Assembly (NCBI GenBank): GCA_944472135.2 | Contig: OX235262.1 | Coordinates: 26,521,362-26,585,361 of the forward strand | From: Trichobilharzia regenti | Lineage: Eukaryota > Platyhelminthes > Trematoda > Strigeidida > Schistosomatidae | Direction: 5' to 3' | DNA length: 64,000 nt | Shown: piece by piece, positions 55,401 to 59,894 of the stretch | Position numbering within the stretch: the first letter of the stretch is position 1 | Layout: each line of letters begins with the position of its first letter | Notes under the pieces: model-generated | Told to the model about the DNA's origin: nothing | What the model saw: only the letters and a program-made list of their open reading frames with translations | Database searches by the model: none | Position numbers and translations under genes: made by a program

Positions 55401-56748
55401 CAAGTTCTAAGCAGACCACCGTTTAAACCGATCTGTTTTCTGAAAGCCTTGATAAAGGTATCATAACTTCGTGTACACGATGCAAAGCTTTGCTACTTAC
55501 TGGTCAACAAACACCATATTCAGCTCATCATTTAAGGCACTAACATGTAATTTTTATGTTTGCTGCATTTGTTTAACTTTCTTGTCATAATACATGAATG
55601 TAGACTGACCCAAATGATGCCTGTATCATACAATAATAGTTCACATTATTCGTTAAGAAAGACAATTTCGATATTTTAGATTTTTGTATATTCAATGTTT
55701 CAGGACAGCAGTTTCTACTTCAATACAATTGGTAAGATTATGAAGCTTTTATAGATAGATAGAGAGAAAGAGAGGTAGAGTAGGAACGCGTATCACATAT
55801 ACATTTAATTGAACTTGAGACTTTCCCGTCGATTGATTGGACCAAAGTGCTCGGTGTAAGGTTGACATGTCGGCTTCTTGTGCAGATGCTTCAACGATGT
55901 CTGGGCATTTAGTTAGTATTTAATTGGTGGATGGTGATTAGCAATGGAATCCAGCCAGGGTGCGCATTTCGTCGTATTTGGGACTCGTCAGCCAACTGGA
56001 TGTACCTGCATTTCTCAGTGAGTGATGATGTTCCCATCACCGAGGCTCCAAACCCAGTTTCAAACACCAAAGCGTTATCCACTAGACCACTTGGGCTACG
56101 ACAGCTGGCCACCTCTTGTCCAACCCGTATCACATATACATTTCAAATTATTATCCTACATGACAAGTAGTAATGCTGATTGCAATGAAGTAAATTATTA
56201 AGCTTAGGTAGCGGGAAATCACAGCAATTGTGCCAGTTGTGCAGATATGATTGTGCAACAAAAAATGGAAAAGTTGACAACCGGTGACATCATTAGGAAA
56301 CTTAGCATGATCCATCTTAAAAGGAGTACACTAGAAGTAGTTGTAGTTCAGGTATACACTATTTTTTCTCTTTCACCCGTCCATTTTTATTTATTTTTGT
56401 CTAATCTTGTATTTTTAATCGGATTGTGGTTGGTTCAACTCTAGTGCACCGTTAGTGGTGTAGTAATAAGCTTCTTATCACATTATAATCAGTACTTAGA
56501 TATTACTATTATTGTTGTTTTAGGTAAGTAATTAAAGCCTATTACATATTGTATTGCTTATCGTGTGTGTGTGTCTGTGTGTGTCTTATCGCGTAAATTC
56601 ATTCTTAAGTATTATCAGTTTATTTCTCCTGTATTTCTGTTATCTGTGAATGTCTTATATTCTTTTCAAACTTCTCCTCTAGTCATTTTGGAGCAATCAT
56701 ATGAGATATATATACGAAAGGTAAATAGAAATTAATAATGCATGCTCC

Positions 56749-56788
<40 letters not shown>

Positions 56789-59318
56789 AGATTTCTTCTT
56801 CCTACATTCAGTCCTTGGCATCATATCCCTAATGGAACATAAGGCTTCACACGTAATCTGTGAATTTTCAGTTGACAGTGGTGTTTCTGTTTGCATGGAG
56901 GATTTCATCATGAGCTGACATCAGTTAGAGAACCATTGGAAAACCACCAGGGAGTACTGGACAGCTATTTCGTCAGCCTAGTTTGGGACTCTTCAGCAGT
57001 ATGCACCCACACTGCGGGGTTGAAACCCAGGACCTTCTGGTTACAAGGCGAGCTTGTGTTTCTGTTTCTCATCACTGGATGAGATCGCCAATCTCACACT
57101 CAATCTTTCCATTTTTCATGGGCTTACTTTTAGTTAAGTGTAAGTCTTAGGAGTTCATTGGTTGAATTATTGAACCTGGAGGAAGAGGCGAGATTAGCTG
57201 GTAGTTTATTCTTATTTCTTGATCAAAATTTTAGAATGATTGTGAAGAGACATTGAATGCTACCTTTTTTTCTGCCTTCTTCAGACATTGTGTTTTCATT
57301 CCACTGACATTATTATTGCAGTCTACTTTATTATTATTATATCCTTTAATTCCTAGAGGAACATAGGGCTTCAGCTGTGCATCTCCATTGCCTTAGGTTT
57401 TCTGCTAACTTTTTCACCCCGCTCCAAGTCTGCCCACATGCTTTCATCTCCTCTTCACATCACCTTCTCCAAGTCACCCCACCCTCGCACTGACGACCAA
57501 CTCGCCGCTTCCCTTTCGGGTTCTACTCGAGCAATGGCTTGTCTAGTGATGTCACTTGACAGTTTGTTTCCTCAGAGTATGGCCGGCCAATCCATCTGCA
57601 TTTCTTCCTGCCTATTTGTTTCACAATCGGTTCCTGGTTGGTTCGCTCATTGCCAGAGATGCCTGATGGTGATCATCTCTGGCCATCTGATCTTGAGTAT
57701 TGAGCAAAGACAGCTGTTAATGAAGGTCTGTAGTTTGTTTGAGATGCTCTTTATGACGCGCCAAGTCTCTGATCCGTATGGTGAGTAGCACTGACTGACT
57801 GCACATTGGAGTTGAAGATCCGGATGTTATTTTTGATGGTGAGTTCTGTTGACCTCCACACAGACTTAAGGGTAATGAAAGCCTGTCTCGCTTTTCCGAT
57901 TCTGGCTTTGATATCCTCGTCAGCTCCGTCCGCCTGTAGTTGAAACGATGCTTCCCAGGTCGGTAGGTGAAGGAGGTTGTTTCTTTCAGGTTCCTCCCAT
58001 TTATACTGGCTGATTGTTGTCTGTTGTTGTTGCTGTTGCTGTTGGCTAGGAATCTTTATCACCTCTATCTTCTCAGTGTTTACTTGAAGTCCTATCTTTG
58101 ATGCTTCTTCTGCCAGCTTGTTGCTTTTCACTTGGATATCTTCCAGTTTGTGTGAAATCAGACATATGTCATCGGCGAAAGTCCAGATCCTCCAAGTTAT
58201 TTGTGTGAGTCCATTTTATGCCTGTTTCCCCATCGCCCCGTCCATTGTCTGTCGCATTATGCAATCTACTGGAATCAGGAAGTTCATTGGTGATAGTAGA
58301 CAGCTTTGCCTCACTCCTGTACTGCAGTCTACTTTAGGAACGCCATAATCTTATCAGTAGCCCATGCCACCCTACTCATCATATCAATCAGTCAATCAAT
58401 CAGTCAGTAGTATGCACCATTGAAATGCTTTTATTTTATTTGATACATGCATGAGTGTGTGTATACCAGTTACCAAATTTTGGTTACAATCATATGTCTT
58501 CGTTTCTGTTAAGTCAAGACTCATTATTCACCAAAATTATATTGAATTATTTTGTTTTACATCCACACGTATCAATCATTTTTATTGATTAAAATTTTTT
58601 CATTTTTGTTTGATGATCTGATTATTCATTCATAAAATCATTTGCCTTTTTCATCAGTTGTATTATTTTTGATTCGATTCAAACTTTGATTTAATGGGTT
58701 GCGTTTTATCTCAAGTTGATTGAAGTTGGTTAATCTGAAGTAGAGCTGTAGATATATCATTACTTTAAGCGTTCAACTTCTAACCAGTGGGTTTCAAGTT
58801 TGAACCCCGGTGTGGGGCAGATTAACAAGTGTAGGAAATCACAAATGCTTCTTGTTGTGTAACATTACATTTTTCGAATAACCTATACCTGTCGGTTTCA
58901 ACACCTTTGGGATCTTAGGTCTCAGCTTTTGTCAATATAGAGACTTCCAAGCTGCGATACAGTGAATGTATTCTGCCAGACAGCGGTTTTTGTGGGTTTT
59001 CAAGCTTTCATCGACTTGTGATCGCAACTATTGTATACCACAATGGTAATTATAATAATGCTTTTTCTGTTTAACTTATTTATACACATTTGTGTTAATA
59101 TTTGTACATGAGAATTTAAATGTGTTCGCCTGATTTGCTTTTCTTTGCGCCATTATAGTCCAGTAATGACCCTTGCCAACTTGATATCTTTGGCAGTTGT
59201 ATCAGTGAATCTCTTCTTGGGTGGTGTTGTGATCAAAGCTCGTCTACCGCCTCATTGGGGAGTATATCTAGGCACAGCGGTACTGTTTGCTCTCTACTTA
59301 GGATTCATATTCTATCTG
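16760..59318 (+). CDS. SLC11/NRAMP (DMT1-like) divalent metal transporter, eleven exons placed
   Basis: Proton-coupled uptake of Fe2+/Mn2+ and similar ions across plasma or endosomal membrane. Exons 16760-16942, 29178-29306, 35710-35889, 37181-37366, 41828-42016, 44477-44602, 45604-45654, 51509-51550, 52524-52737, 54391-54520 and 59159-59318 join in phase to 530 codons; human DMT1 has about 560. Metal-site signatures are present: DPGN in TM1 (29 kb exon) and MPH in TM6 (41.8 kb exon). The conserved cytoplasmic transport motif [14 protein letters not shown] lies in the 52.5 kb exon. Eleven of the usual twelve membrane helices are covered. The start codon and the last C-terminal exon are not identified; the latter probably lies beyond the window. 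Introns reach 12 kb and are full of repeats. Family identity is certain; exon 1 is inferred. Confidence 0.95.
17572..18345 (+). mobile_element. Degraded RTE-like LINE 3' fragment
   Basis: Frames resembling the end of the LINE polyprotein appear in pieces: VDHFTHLES, then [15 protein letters not shown], then [20 protein letters not shown], then DFKIRWLET. The conserved [10 protein letters not shown] and LRWLGHVL...LPRRA signatures follow the RT domain in RTE-type LINEs. Several frameshifts. No 5' half. Confidence 0.8.
18346..19509. other. Intronic sequence with one small antisense LINE scrap
   Basis: 18420-18545 is an antisense piece of the same RTE-like LINE 3' end (minus strand: TCCTGGTTGGGGTC...CGGGACGGTAAA). 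The rest shows nothing recognisable. Confidence 0.5.
19510..19985 (-). mobile_element. SR2/RTE LINE 3' fragment (antisense)
   Basis: The minus strand ends with the SR2-like terminus (GGTCCAAGGGAATAAT). It encodes a degraded form of the C-terminal stretch that in the 24588 copy reads [13 protein letters not shown] and [11 protein letters not shown]. Confidence 0.75.
20725..22165 (-). mobile_element. SR2/RTE LINE fragment with RT palm remnant (antisense)
   Basis: About 1.4 kb of degraded element. On the minus strand the piece [20 protein letters not shown] (21720-21960 frame) corresponds to the reverse-transcriptase motif [20 protein letters not shown] of the 24588 copy. Its 3' end (20725 side) carries the AATATTATA-type tail. 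Many stops. Confidence 0.75.
22175..22310 (+). mobile_element. Small RTE-like LINE scrap
   Basis: It matches the stretch ACCATAGATGTTTGCG...AAGTGGTATAATATG found in the larger plus-strand fragments (for example 17905-17960). Very short. Confidence 0.5.
22416..22895 (-). repeat. tRNA-headed hammerhead repeat, family H (antisense), plus a second partial copy
   Basis: The minus strand contains a degenerate tRNA-like module and the trailing text CAATCAAATCCCTGCAAACC of family H. The hammerhead core here is badly decayed. The 5' part continues to about 22800, and a second truncated copy begins at about 22818 (GGATTTGATTGGTTACATGG on plus). Confidence 0.7.
22905..23250 (+). repeat. Internal piece of foldback repeat family F
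   Basis: Resembles 29580-29880 (CAATGACTGTGAGG, CATAGGTCAAA, ACAACCA, GGGAATGATC landmarks). The same region appears inverted at 51880-52250. The inverted arms are missing here. Confidence 0.5.
23870..24060. repeat. Two abutting inverted pieces of family H
   Basis: 23870-23985 is family H in antisense, ending abruptly at GTACGCACCTTGG. 23985-24060 is the tail of another copy in sense. Together they form an imperfect hairpin centred near 23955. Confidence 0.6.
24070..24349 (+). repeat. Family H repeat, 5' part, interrupted by insertion
   Basis: Sense copy with the 5' body, a tRNA-like module (GAATGGTATACGAGC...GGGTTAGAATCCCAG) and the first half of the hammerhead. It stops at CCCAAAACT (24349) and resumes at 27958 with AAAACTGGGG and GAAACAGCTGTCC. 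Confidence 0.85.
24588..27617 (+). mobile_element. SR2-like RTE LINE, near full length but internally deleted (3030 bp)
   Basis: Flanked by a 16-bp target duplication AGTGTAGTTCAATCAA (24572-24587 and 27618-27633). It has a 5' untranslated region, an apurinic-endonuclease domain, a partial RT domain, the post-RT region and an AATAATAATAA 3' tail, all typical of the RTE clade. The exact duplication implies a fairly recent insertion. Frameshifts and stops make the copy inactive. Confidence 0.9.
24858..27462 (+). pseudogene. RTE endonuclease-reverse transcriptase, broken
   Basis: The endonuclease begins with [20 protein letters not shown] (stop inside the following helix) and continues [10 protein letters not shown]. 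After another stop, a long frame 25141-25971 carries [26 protein letters not shown] and GSDHYLV (catalytic His). The RT fingers ([16 protein letters not shown]) lie in 25968-26432 in another frame, and [20 protein letters not shown] in 26510-26740. The palm block up to the catalytic YADD is deleted at about 26725-26760, where the text jumps to VDDLCLM. Post-[22 protein letters not shown] lies at 27340-27410. The usual product is about 900-1000 residues; this one cannot be functional. Confidence 0.9.
27634..28080 (+). repeat. 3' part of the outer insertion and end of the family H repeat
   Basis: 27634-27957 is the tail of the outer retroelement (T-rich, then TGCTGAAAATTCCACACTG and AAT repeats). 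27958-28080 resumes family H with the second half of the hammerhead (GAAACAGCTGTC|CAGTAC) and the tail. Confidence 0.7.
28081..29177. other. Intron sequence, TA microsatellites only
   Basis: TA runs at about 28110-28122 and 28748-28767. The remainder is AT-rich with no recognised repeat or gene. Confidence 0.5.
29178..29306 (+). CDS. NRAMP exon: TM1 with DPGN metal-binding motif
   Basis: 43 codons. It contains [20 protein letters not shown], then [12 protein letters not shown]. The Asp and Asn of DPGN are the TM1 metal ligands in the family. Acceptor tttaaag, donor AGG|gtgagt, phase 0 at both ends. Confidence 0.97.
29405..30110 (+). repeat. Foldback repeat family F, long copy with internal region
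   Basis: The left arm (about 29414-29495) and right arm (about 29940-30090) are inverted: AGTAATTCCATATTGGTTTG on the left against CAAACCATTATGGAGTTA on the right, both around GTTTGTTTATTAGATGTATC. The interior (29560-29880) matches 22905-23250 and, inverted, 51880-52250. No coding capacity. It looks like a non-autonomous inverted-repeat element. Confidence 0.65.
30178..30428 (-). repeat. tRNA-derived SINE (family S2, antisense)
   Basis: The minus strand starts with a tRNA-like head (ATCATTGGTTTAGCAGC as A-box region, GGAGTTCGATCCCC as B box) and runs through the SR2-like body to a 3' end of TGTTCCACTCGGGGGGC and poly-A. Confidence 0.8.
30765..30935 (-). repeat. tRNA-headed hammerhead repeat, family S3 (antisense, decayed)
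   Basis: The minus strand shows a tRNA-like module, then ACTGATAAGTGCC...ATGAAGCCTAG, a decayed hammerhead layout, then CTTCCTGACG. It shares order with 31735-31925 and 41495-41690. Confidence 0.55.
31215..31340 (-). repeat. SM-alpha-like hammerhead repeat fragment (antisense)
   Basis: The minus strand reads TTGACGG, a stem-loop ending CAGGAC, AAAACGCTTGTC then CTGGAT. This is the SM-alpha hammerhead layout with core substitutions (first C to T, last A to G, GAAA to CAAA), so it is predicted inactive. The cleavage triplet GTC is kept. Confidence 0.65.
31735..31925 (-). repeat. tRNA-headed hammerhead repeat, family S3 (antisense, decayed)
   Basis: The minus strand has AATAGTTCAGTGGTAACATC (A-box region), GGATTCGTATCT (B box), then ACTGAATAGTGCC and GGAAACTTAGATCC as hammerhead remnants. 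Confidence 0.6.
32150..32310 (+). repeat. S2/SR2-like body fragment (sense)
   Basis: GGTAAAGAGGGAAGGTTGGG, CTAGCAACC, then CTACCGAAACTTCAAGC matches both the SR2 5' region (24650-24735) and the S2 SINE body. No tRNA head. Confidence 0.65.
32345..33115 (+). mobile_element. RTE-like LINE 3' fragment
   Basis: Pieces: [54 protein letters not shown] and [15 protein letters not shown], then a non-coding-looking end (GAACTGGTGCACATACGTGC...AAGTTCTATG). This is the post-RT region and 3' end of an RTE-type LINE. A deletion removes the GHVLRM block. Confidence 0.85.
33595..33865 (-). mobile_element. RTE-like LINE post-RT fragment (antisense)
   Basis: A 68-codon minus-strand frame carries [20 protein letters not shown] and [16 protein letters not shown], clearly related to [10 protein letters not shown]...[16 protein letters not shown] of the plus-strand fragments but a separate subfamily. 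Confidence 0.75.
34470..34605 (-). repeat. tRNA-like SINE head (antisense)
   Basis: The minus strand reads GATGTAGCTCATTGACTTC, then GACAGGTTCGATTCCCAC, giving A- and B-box-like elements about 30 bases apart. The downstream body is not assigned. Confidence 0.45.
34680..35425 (+). mobile_element. RTE-like LINE 3' fragment
   Basis: [20 protein letters not shown], then (other frame) [24 protein letters not shown] text near 34925-35000, then the shared 3' end GAACTGGTGCACATATGTGC. From about 35095 it is nearly identical to 32800-33090, so the two copies are close relatives. Confidence 0.85.
35426..35560 (+). repeat. Decayed S2/SR2-like body fragment
   Basis: Weak match to the S2 body (GAGGGAAAACTGGATGTGAGG, CTACCGCTATTGGAACTTCA). 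Sense orientation. Confidence 0.4.
35710..35889 (+). CDS. NRAMP exon: TM2-TM3
   Basis: 60 codons with [16 protein letters not shown] and [10 protein letters not shown], near-identical to animal DMT1. Acceptor tctttaaag, donor CAA|gtaagt, phase 0 at both ends. Confidence 0.97.
36240..36765 (+). mobile_element. RTE-like LINE 3' fragment
   Basis: Begins at TCGATTGAGATGGTTAGGAC (the RLRWLGH region), with CTTCCTCGACGGG, GGTTGGAAAAGAGCC and the usual 3' end AACTGCTGCACATTGGTGC. No open frame left. Confidence 0.8.
37181..37366 (+). CDS. NRAMP exon: TM3 end to TM5
   Basis: 62 codons, [15 protein letters not shown] to [15 protein letters not shown], including [13 protein letters not shown]. Acceptor ttttag, donor GAG|gtaatt. 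A long TA microsatellite starts 14 bases past the donor. Confidence 0.97.
37381..37422 (+). repeat. TA dinucleotide microsatellite
   Basis: An uninterrupted run of about 20 TA units inside the intron, beginning 14 bases after the exon donor. It is likely length-polymorphic. Confidence 0.95.
37500..37880 (-). repeat. Family X repeat (antisense)
   Basis: Reverse complement of the layout at 48560-48800 and 40960-41165, for example CAGGCCGTGTGTAACC, CTGCGGTCACGCAACACTAA and CCACGGTGTGGACAGCC on the minus strand. A 100-codon minus-strand frame exists but is not thought to be a gene. Confidence 0.6.
37885..38115 (+). mobile_element. RTE-like LINE 3' fragment (short)
   Basis: AGTCAATGGAATCTACAACA, TGGTTGGGGTCCCCGGGATG, ATATGGCTCAAAATCGTTCT: the same order as in 35040-35240. 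Confidence 0.75.
38116..38935. other. Intron sequence, nothing recognised
   Basis: No repeat or coding similarity noticed. AT-rich. Confidence 0.4.
38936..39155 (+). repeat. Second copy of the outer insertion family (3' end)
   Basis: It shares AAATCAGATGCAATATTGTA, GCTGAGAATTCCATTCTGTA and an ATTATTGTTATTATTAG tail with 27855-27957. Non-LTR-type 3' end, 5'-truncated. Confidence 0.55.
39156..39340 (-). repeat. Family F internal piece (inverted)
   Basis: TCTAGATTTCTTATCTTATTCAGGTCAACC corresponds to the inverse of 29675-29715. Short and decayed. Confidence 0.4.
39440..40060 (+). mobile_element. Decayed RTE-like LINE 3' fragment
   Basis: CGCCCTCCTCGACAAAC, TGATTGGGGTCCTGGGAATG, AGTGATATGACTCAACATTG and a final AACTTGAACTGCTGGTGGAC are recognisable landmarks. 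It is more diverged than the other copies. Confidence 0.6.
40118..40315 (-). repeat. tRNA-headed hammerhead repeat, family H (best copy, antisense)
   Basis: On the minus strand: A box TGGCTTAATGG (40307-40297), B box GGTTCGAATCC (40263-40253), an intact hammerhead (40242-40197), then the tail ending CAATCAAATCCCTACAAACC. The two boxes form a standard internal Pol III promoter directly before the ribozyme. Confidence 0.85.
40197..40242 (-). ncRNA. Hammerhead ribozyme, canonical core
   Basis: Minus strand: stem I GTACTG pairs fully with CAGTAC. The core CUGAAGA fits CUGANGA. Stem II GUCC/GGAC closes a CAAACUA loop. The core GAAA is followed by the palindromic ACAGCUGU stem III, with cleavage expected after GUC (40203). 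All invariant residues are present. Stem III is loopless within one molecule, as in SM-alpha of Schistosoma, so efficient cleavage may need dimer or co-transcriptional folding. Confidence 0.8.
40478..40722 (-). repeat. tRNA-derived SINE (family S2, antisense)
   Basis: The minus strand has a tRNA-like head with B box GGGGTTTGATCCCCGG, the SR2-like body (GGTTGAGCATGAGGCTAGCA) and the 3' end TGTTCCAATGGGAACGTAGA, then A-rich. Confidence 0.8.
40960..41165 (+). repeat. Family X repeat, 3' part
   Basis: CAGGCCGTGTGTGACCGG, CTCTACGGCCACGTAACACT and TTCCACGGTGTAGGCAGCC match the minus strand of 37520-37680. Confidence 0.6.
41210..41415 (+). mobile_element. Decayed RTE-like LINE 3' end scrap
   Basis: AAAATTATTCTCAATGGAGC, CCATGTTACTATTCTTACTC, then CCTCTGTGGGTTATATAAAT: the terminal non-coding part of the LINE seen at 18240-18390 and 42890-42960. 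Confidence 0.5.
41495..41690 (+). repeat. tRNA-headed hammerhead repeat, family S3 (sense)
   Basis: A-box region AATAGCTCAGTGGCAGC, B box AGTTTGAATCCC, then GCTGTTGAGTCCCAAC...CACGAATCCTAGGTGC, a hammerhead layout with core substitutions (CUGAUGA to CUGUUGA, GAAA to GAAT). Predicted inactive. Confidence 0.65.
41828..42016 (+). CDS. NRAMP exon: TM6 with MPH motif
   Basis: 63 codons. It contains [20 protein letters not shown] followed by ALVKSR. The Met and His of MPH are TM6 metal/proton-coupling residues. Two CPNC cysteines lie in the preceding loop. Acceptor ttttcag, donor GCG|gtaggt. Confidence 0.97.
42370..42990 (+). mobile_element. Decayed RTE-like LINE 3' fragment
   Basis: CATCCTTCTTTATGACTGTC, AGGTGAGTAGTAATAAG...GTAGAGCG, CTCCTCGCTGACTG, GACTTGGCATCCTCGAGATG and the terminal C/T-rich part. 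Same order as other copies, with deletions. Confidence 0.7.
43825..44050 (-). repeat. SM-alpha-like repeat (antisense, decayed)
   Basis: The minus strand runs from GTTGGACAAGAAGTGGCTGTC through TCTAGCTGACTAGTCC (hammerhead core with G to T) to TGCATTCTATCGTTAGCCACC, the order of SM-alpha-type repeats seen at 55910-56125. A shorter related piece lies at 44130-44250, followed by a small antisense LINE 3' scrap (44262-44322). Confidence 0.6.
44477..44602 (+). CDS. NRAMP exon: TM7
   Basis: 42 codons, [20 protein letters not shown] and on to [13 protein letters not shown]. Acceptor ctctag, donor GTG|gtaagt, phase 0 at both ends. Confidence 0.97.
44700..44890 (-). repeat. Family H repeat (antisense, decayed)
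   Basis: AAGTGTACTGGACAGCTACTTCGTCC on plus is the inverted hammerhead half, followed by an inverted B box AGATTGAACTC. Many substitutions. Confidence 0.65.
45078..45250 (+). repeat. tRNA-like SINE, S2-type head with a different tail (sense)
   Basis: The head GCGTCGGTGGCACAGGCGG, then ACCATGCACATGGTCGG and TTTCGGTCCTCGG is close to the S2 SINE head. The tail (ATGCTGAAAATTCCATACTT) instead resembles the outer-insertion family at 27885-27920. It may be a chimeric SINE that couples the S2 head to that LINE 3' end. Confidence 0.6.
45604..45654 (+). CDS. NRAMP micro-exon: extracellular loop, part 1
   Basis: 17 codons ([17 protein letters not shown]) with one Cys and one N-glycosylation sequon (NCT). 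This is the TM7-TM8 luminal loop, which is also glycosylated in vertebrate DMT1. Acceptor cttcttag, donor GCA|gtaagt. Confidence 0.9.
45705..46140 (-). repeat. Family H repeat, long copy (antisense)
   Basis: It starts GTTGGTTTGCAGGGATTTGA on plus and extends through the inverted hammerhead (decayed), inverted B box GGGGCTCGAACCT, and the family H 5' body up to about 46020. A second partial start is at about 46078. Confidence 0.7.
46141..47100. other. Intron sequence, mostly unassigned
   Basis: 46200-46340 loosely repeats 44925-45065 (TTTGGTCATGAA...TGGCTTTAATTGAA, TTTGGGCCTCTTCAGGAATA), so a further dispersed repeat exists. The remainder is unrecognised. Confidence 0.4.
47101..47378. repeat. 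Nested inverted-repeat (three-hairpin) element
   Basis: An outer pair (47101-47124 with 47355-47378, 23/24) encloses two hairpins: 47111-47141 with 47164-47194 (29/31, 22-nt loop) and 47192-47231 with 47278-47317 (39/40, 46-nt loop). No ORF. It resembles a foldback/MITE-like element; its family is unknown. Confidence 0.85.
47520..48300 (+). mobile_element. RTE-like LINE 3' end, best-preserved coding fragment
   Basis: A 190-codon frame from 47565 carries the conserved C-terminus of the LINE polyprotein: [77 protein letters not shown] and [15 protein letters not shown]. It is followed by the usual C/T-rich 3' region and two GAACTGGTGCAC copies. 5'-truncated; RT domain absent. Confidence 0.88.
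48400..48800 (+). repeat. Family X repeat
   Basis: Same order as 15960-16360. Ends with CAGACCGTGTGTAATTGACC and CTCTACAGTCACACAACACT. Confidence 0.6.
49180..49460 (-). repeat. Family H repeat (antisense, decayed)
   Basis: GATTTCATCATGAGCTGACATC, an inverted hammerhead half with many changes, an inverted B box GGTTTTGAACCC, and GGCCATTAATCCACTGGGAC (inverted A-box region). Confidence 0.65.
49690..49925 (+). mobile_element. RTE-like LINE 3' end scrap
   Basis: GGCTGAAATCGTTGTCGATG through the C/T-rich end to AACTGCTGCACATCTGTGC and AGTTCTACATTGAAAACAG. Confidence 0.7.
49926..51095. other. Intron sequence, unclassified
   Basis: 50030-50520 is less AT-rich and may be an old element, but no family is recognised. 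Simple repeats: a TC run at about 50899-50911 followed by ATTC units (50920-50940), and a TG run at 50989-51001. Confidence 0.4.
51116..51459. repeat. Foldback repeat family F, compact copy (arms about 165 bp, 18-nt loop)
   Basis: The left arm 51116-51280 is the inverse of 51299-51459 with few differences and a loop of only 18 bases. The arms carry TGTGTTAGTAAGTAATTCC and GAGGTTTCGAACACAAT. The outer arm sequence equals the arms of 29405-30110. Confidence 0.85.
51509..51550 (+). CDS. NRAMP micro-exon: extracellular loop, part 2
   Basis: 14 codons ([14 protein letters not shown]), matching the end of the luminal loop before TM8 (human ...LAVDIYKGGVVLG). Acceptor aattttag, donor GGA|gtaagt. 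Confidence 0.9.
51685..52260 (-). repeat. Foldback repeat family F, inverted decayed copy
   Basis: 51690-51850 matches the arm (GTGTAATTCCATTATGGG, TTTCGAGCACAATTTATTGC), and 51880-52250 matches the inverse of the 29580-29880 interior. A second arm is not visible. Confidence 0.55.
52524..52737 (+). CDS. NRAMP exon: TM8-TM9 with transport signature
   Basis: 71 codons plus one base: [19 protein letters not shown], then [18 protein letters not shown] and [20 protein letters not shown]. It ends AAA G|gttggt in phase 1. The GQSS...GQF block is the conserved NRAMP transport motif. Confidence 0.97.
53290..53835 (+). mobile_element. RTE-like LINE 3' fragment
   Basis: GAGTAATATTGAGGTTAGGC, GTGAAGTTACATCGACTGAG, CTAGTCATCGCCTTCCTTGA, then the standard 3' end (AACTCGAACTGCTGCATATC). 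Interrupted frames only. Confidence 0.8.
53850..53965 (+). repeat. tRNA-like module (B box), SINE head
   Basis: TTTCAACCAGGGGATTCTGA, then AGTTCGAATCCC (B box). A similar module is at 58740-58860 (TTCTAACCAGTGGGTTTC, AGTTTGAACCCC). The body is not assigned. Confidence 0.45.
54200..54345 (+). repeat. SM-alpha-like repeat with hammerhead remnant (sense)
   Basis: GGGTTCGAGTTC (B box), then at 54285-54317 UUGACGA, stem II GUCUC/AGGAC, GAAAC, GCUUGUC. All core positions fit a hammerhead except the first C (C3 to U). Stem I is also degraded. Followed by AATTCCACTTCTAGCC, close to the known SM-alpha 3' flank. Predicted inactive. Confidence 0.75.
54391..54520 (+). CDS. NRAMP exon: TM10
   Basis: It completes the split Gly codon, then reads [20 protein letters not shown] and [20 protein letters not shown]. 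Acceptor tcttttacag, donor GT|gtaagt, leaving phase 2. Confidence 0.97.
54868..55125 (-). repeat. tRNA-derived SINE (family S2, antisense)
   Basis: The minus strand has the GGTGCGTTGGTGACACAGCGG head, B box GGGGTTCGATCCCCGG, the SR2-like body, and the 3' end TGTTCCACTGGAAACGTGAA followed by A-rich sequence. Confidence 0.85.
55126..55905. other. Intron sequence, nothing recognised
   Basis: No coding or repeat similarity noticed apart from a short GATA/GA-rich stretch at about 55753-55778. Confidence 0.4.
55910..56125 (-). repeat. SM-alpha-like repeat with nearly complete hammerhead (antisense)
   Basis: The minus strand starts GTTGGACAAGAGGTGGCCAG. It has a tRNA-like part (AGTGGTCTAGTGGATAACGC; GTTTGAAACTGGG) and then the hammerhead at 55991-55959: CUGACGA intact, stem II GUCCCAAAUACGAC, GAAA, UGCGCA, but the cleavage triplet reads ACC rather than GUC (U16.1 to C). 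Stem I ATCCAG/CTGGAT is kept. Predicted inactive by one change. Confidence 0.8.
56126..56815. other. Intron sequence with CA microsatellite
   Basis: A CA run at about 56751-56786 and TG-rich text near 56563-56584. No gene. Confidence 0.6.
56880..57062 (-). repeat. Family H repeat with nearly complete hammerhead (antisense)
   Basis: The minus strand has B box GGTTTCAACCC, then TACTG|CUGAAGA, stem II interrupted by three extra bases, GAAA, UAGCUGUC|CAGTA. The core is intact, but stem II and stem III are weakened. The tail ends at the LINE-like boundary GCATGGAGG. Confidence 0.75.
57320..58370 (-). mobile_element. SR2/RTE LINE 3' fragment (antisense)
   Basis: The minus strand ends with CTATGTTCCTCTAGGAATTA and an AATAATAATAA tail. 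A 126-codon frame (57751-58131) holds [20 protein letters not shown] followed by a Gln run (CAG/CAA repeat) and [20 protein letters not shown], the region just after the RT YADD box in SR2-like elements. Corresponds to the 26780-27620 part of the sense copy. Confidence 0.85.
58371..59158. other. Intron sequence with one tRNA-like module
   Basis: 58740-58860 has AAGTTTGAACCCCGG (B-box-like). The rest is unassigned and AT-rich. Confidence 0.4.
59159..59318 (+). CDS. NRAMP exon: TM11 to TM12 start
   Basis: It completes a Val codon, then 53 codons from [20 protein letters not shown] to LYLGFIFYL. The residue count between the exon-10 FSN and the SVN here equals that in human DMT1, so no exon is missing between them. 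Donor CTG|gtaagt. A short C-terminal tail exon must follow. Confidence 0.95.
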
Positions 59319-59890
59319 GTAAGTTTTATATATATATATATATTTGAATTATACAATCATTTACTATGAATGTGAGTCATTTGTAAACGTTTGATGGCTA
59401 AAACTATTATAACCGGTAATACAACGTAATAGGCTGCTAGCTTCATGGATCCATGTTATGCTAGAAACGAGTGATTCGAGAACACAGCTCAAAATCAGTT
59501 TTGTTAGCTGCTTCACAATTCATTCCCATGTAGGTTGTAGATATGGTTCACCTCTACCTTCTCCCTTTGTGTTTGGTGCATTATTGTTGTTGACACCGTC
59601 TCTTCTATCTTCCTTCTTTTGTACTCTTTATTTTCTGTTTTGAACACCAACAGTTTTAAATGAATCACTTTTATGTCTGCGTGTTTATGTCTGAGAAATT
59701 GTTCCCAACCACTTCTTTTTTTTACTGTGTCTTTTTTGTTTTTCCCCAGCATGGCTGTTGCATATTGGTGGTTGGTTCATCATGGAATTTCTTACTGTGA
59801 TAATCTAGGTTGATGATTCGTTTATTTCTGAGGTAACTGATCAGGGACTGGCTTATTTAATAAACGAAAAAATCAATCATTGAGTTCAAG
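59319..59890. other. Presumed last NRAMP intron, start
   Basis: Begins with the donor gtaagt and a TA microsatellite (59330-59342). No C-terminal tail exon is seen here. Confidence 0.5.
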
Positions 59891-59894
59891 AATG

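Noticed and set aside
55909..56133. 74-codon minus-strand ORF as a gene
   Set aside because: It is the translation of an SM-alpha-like hammerhead repeat.
58040..58062. Poly-glutamine protein gene (CAG/CAA run)
   Set aside because: The run lies inside an antisense SR2/RTE fragment right after the RT region, so it belongs to a dead LINE.
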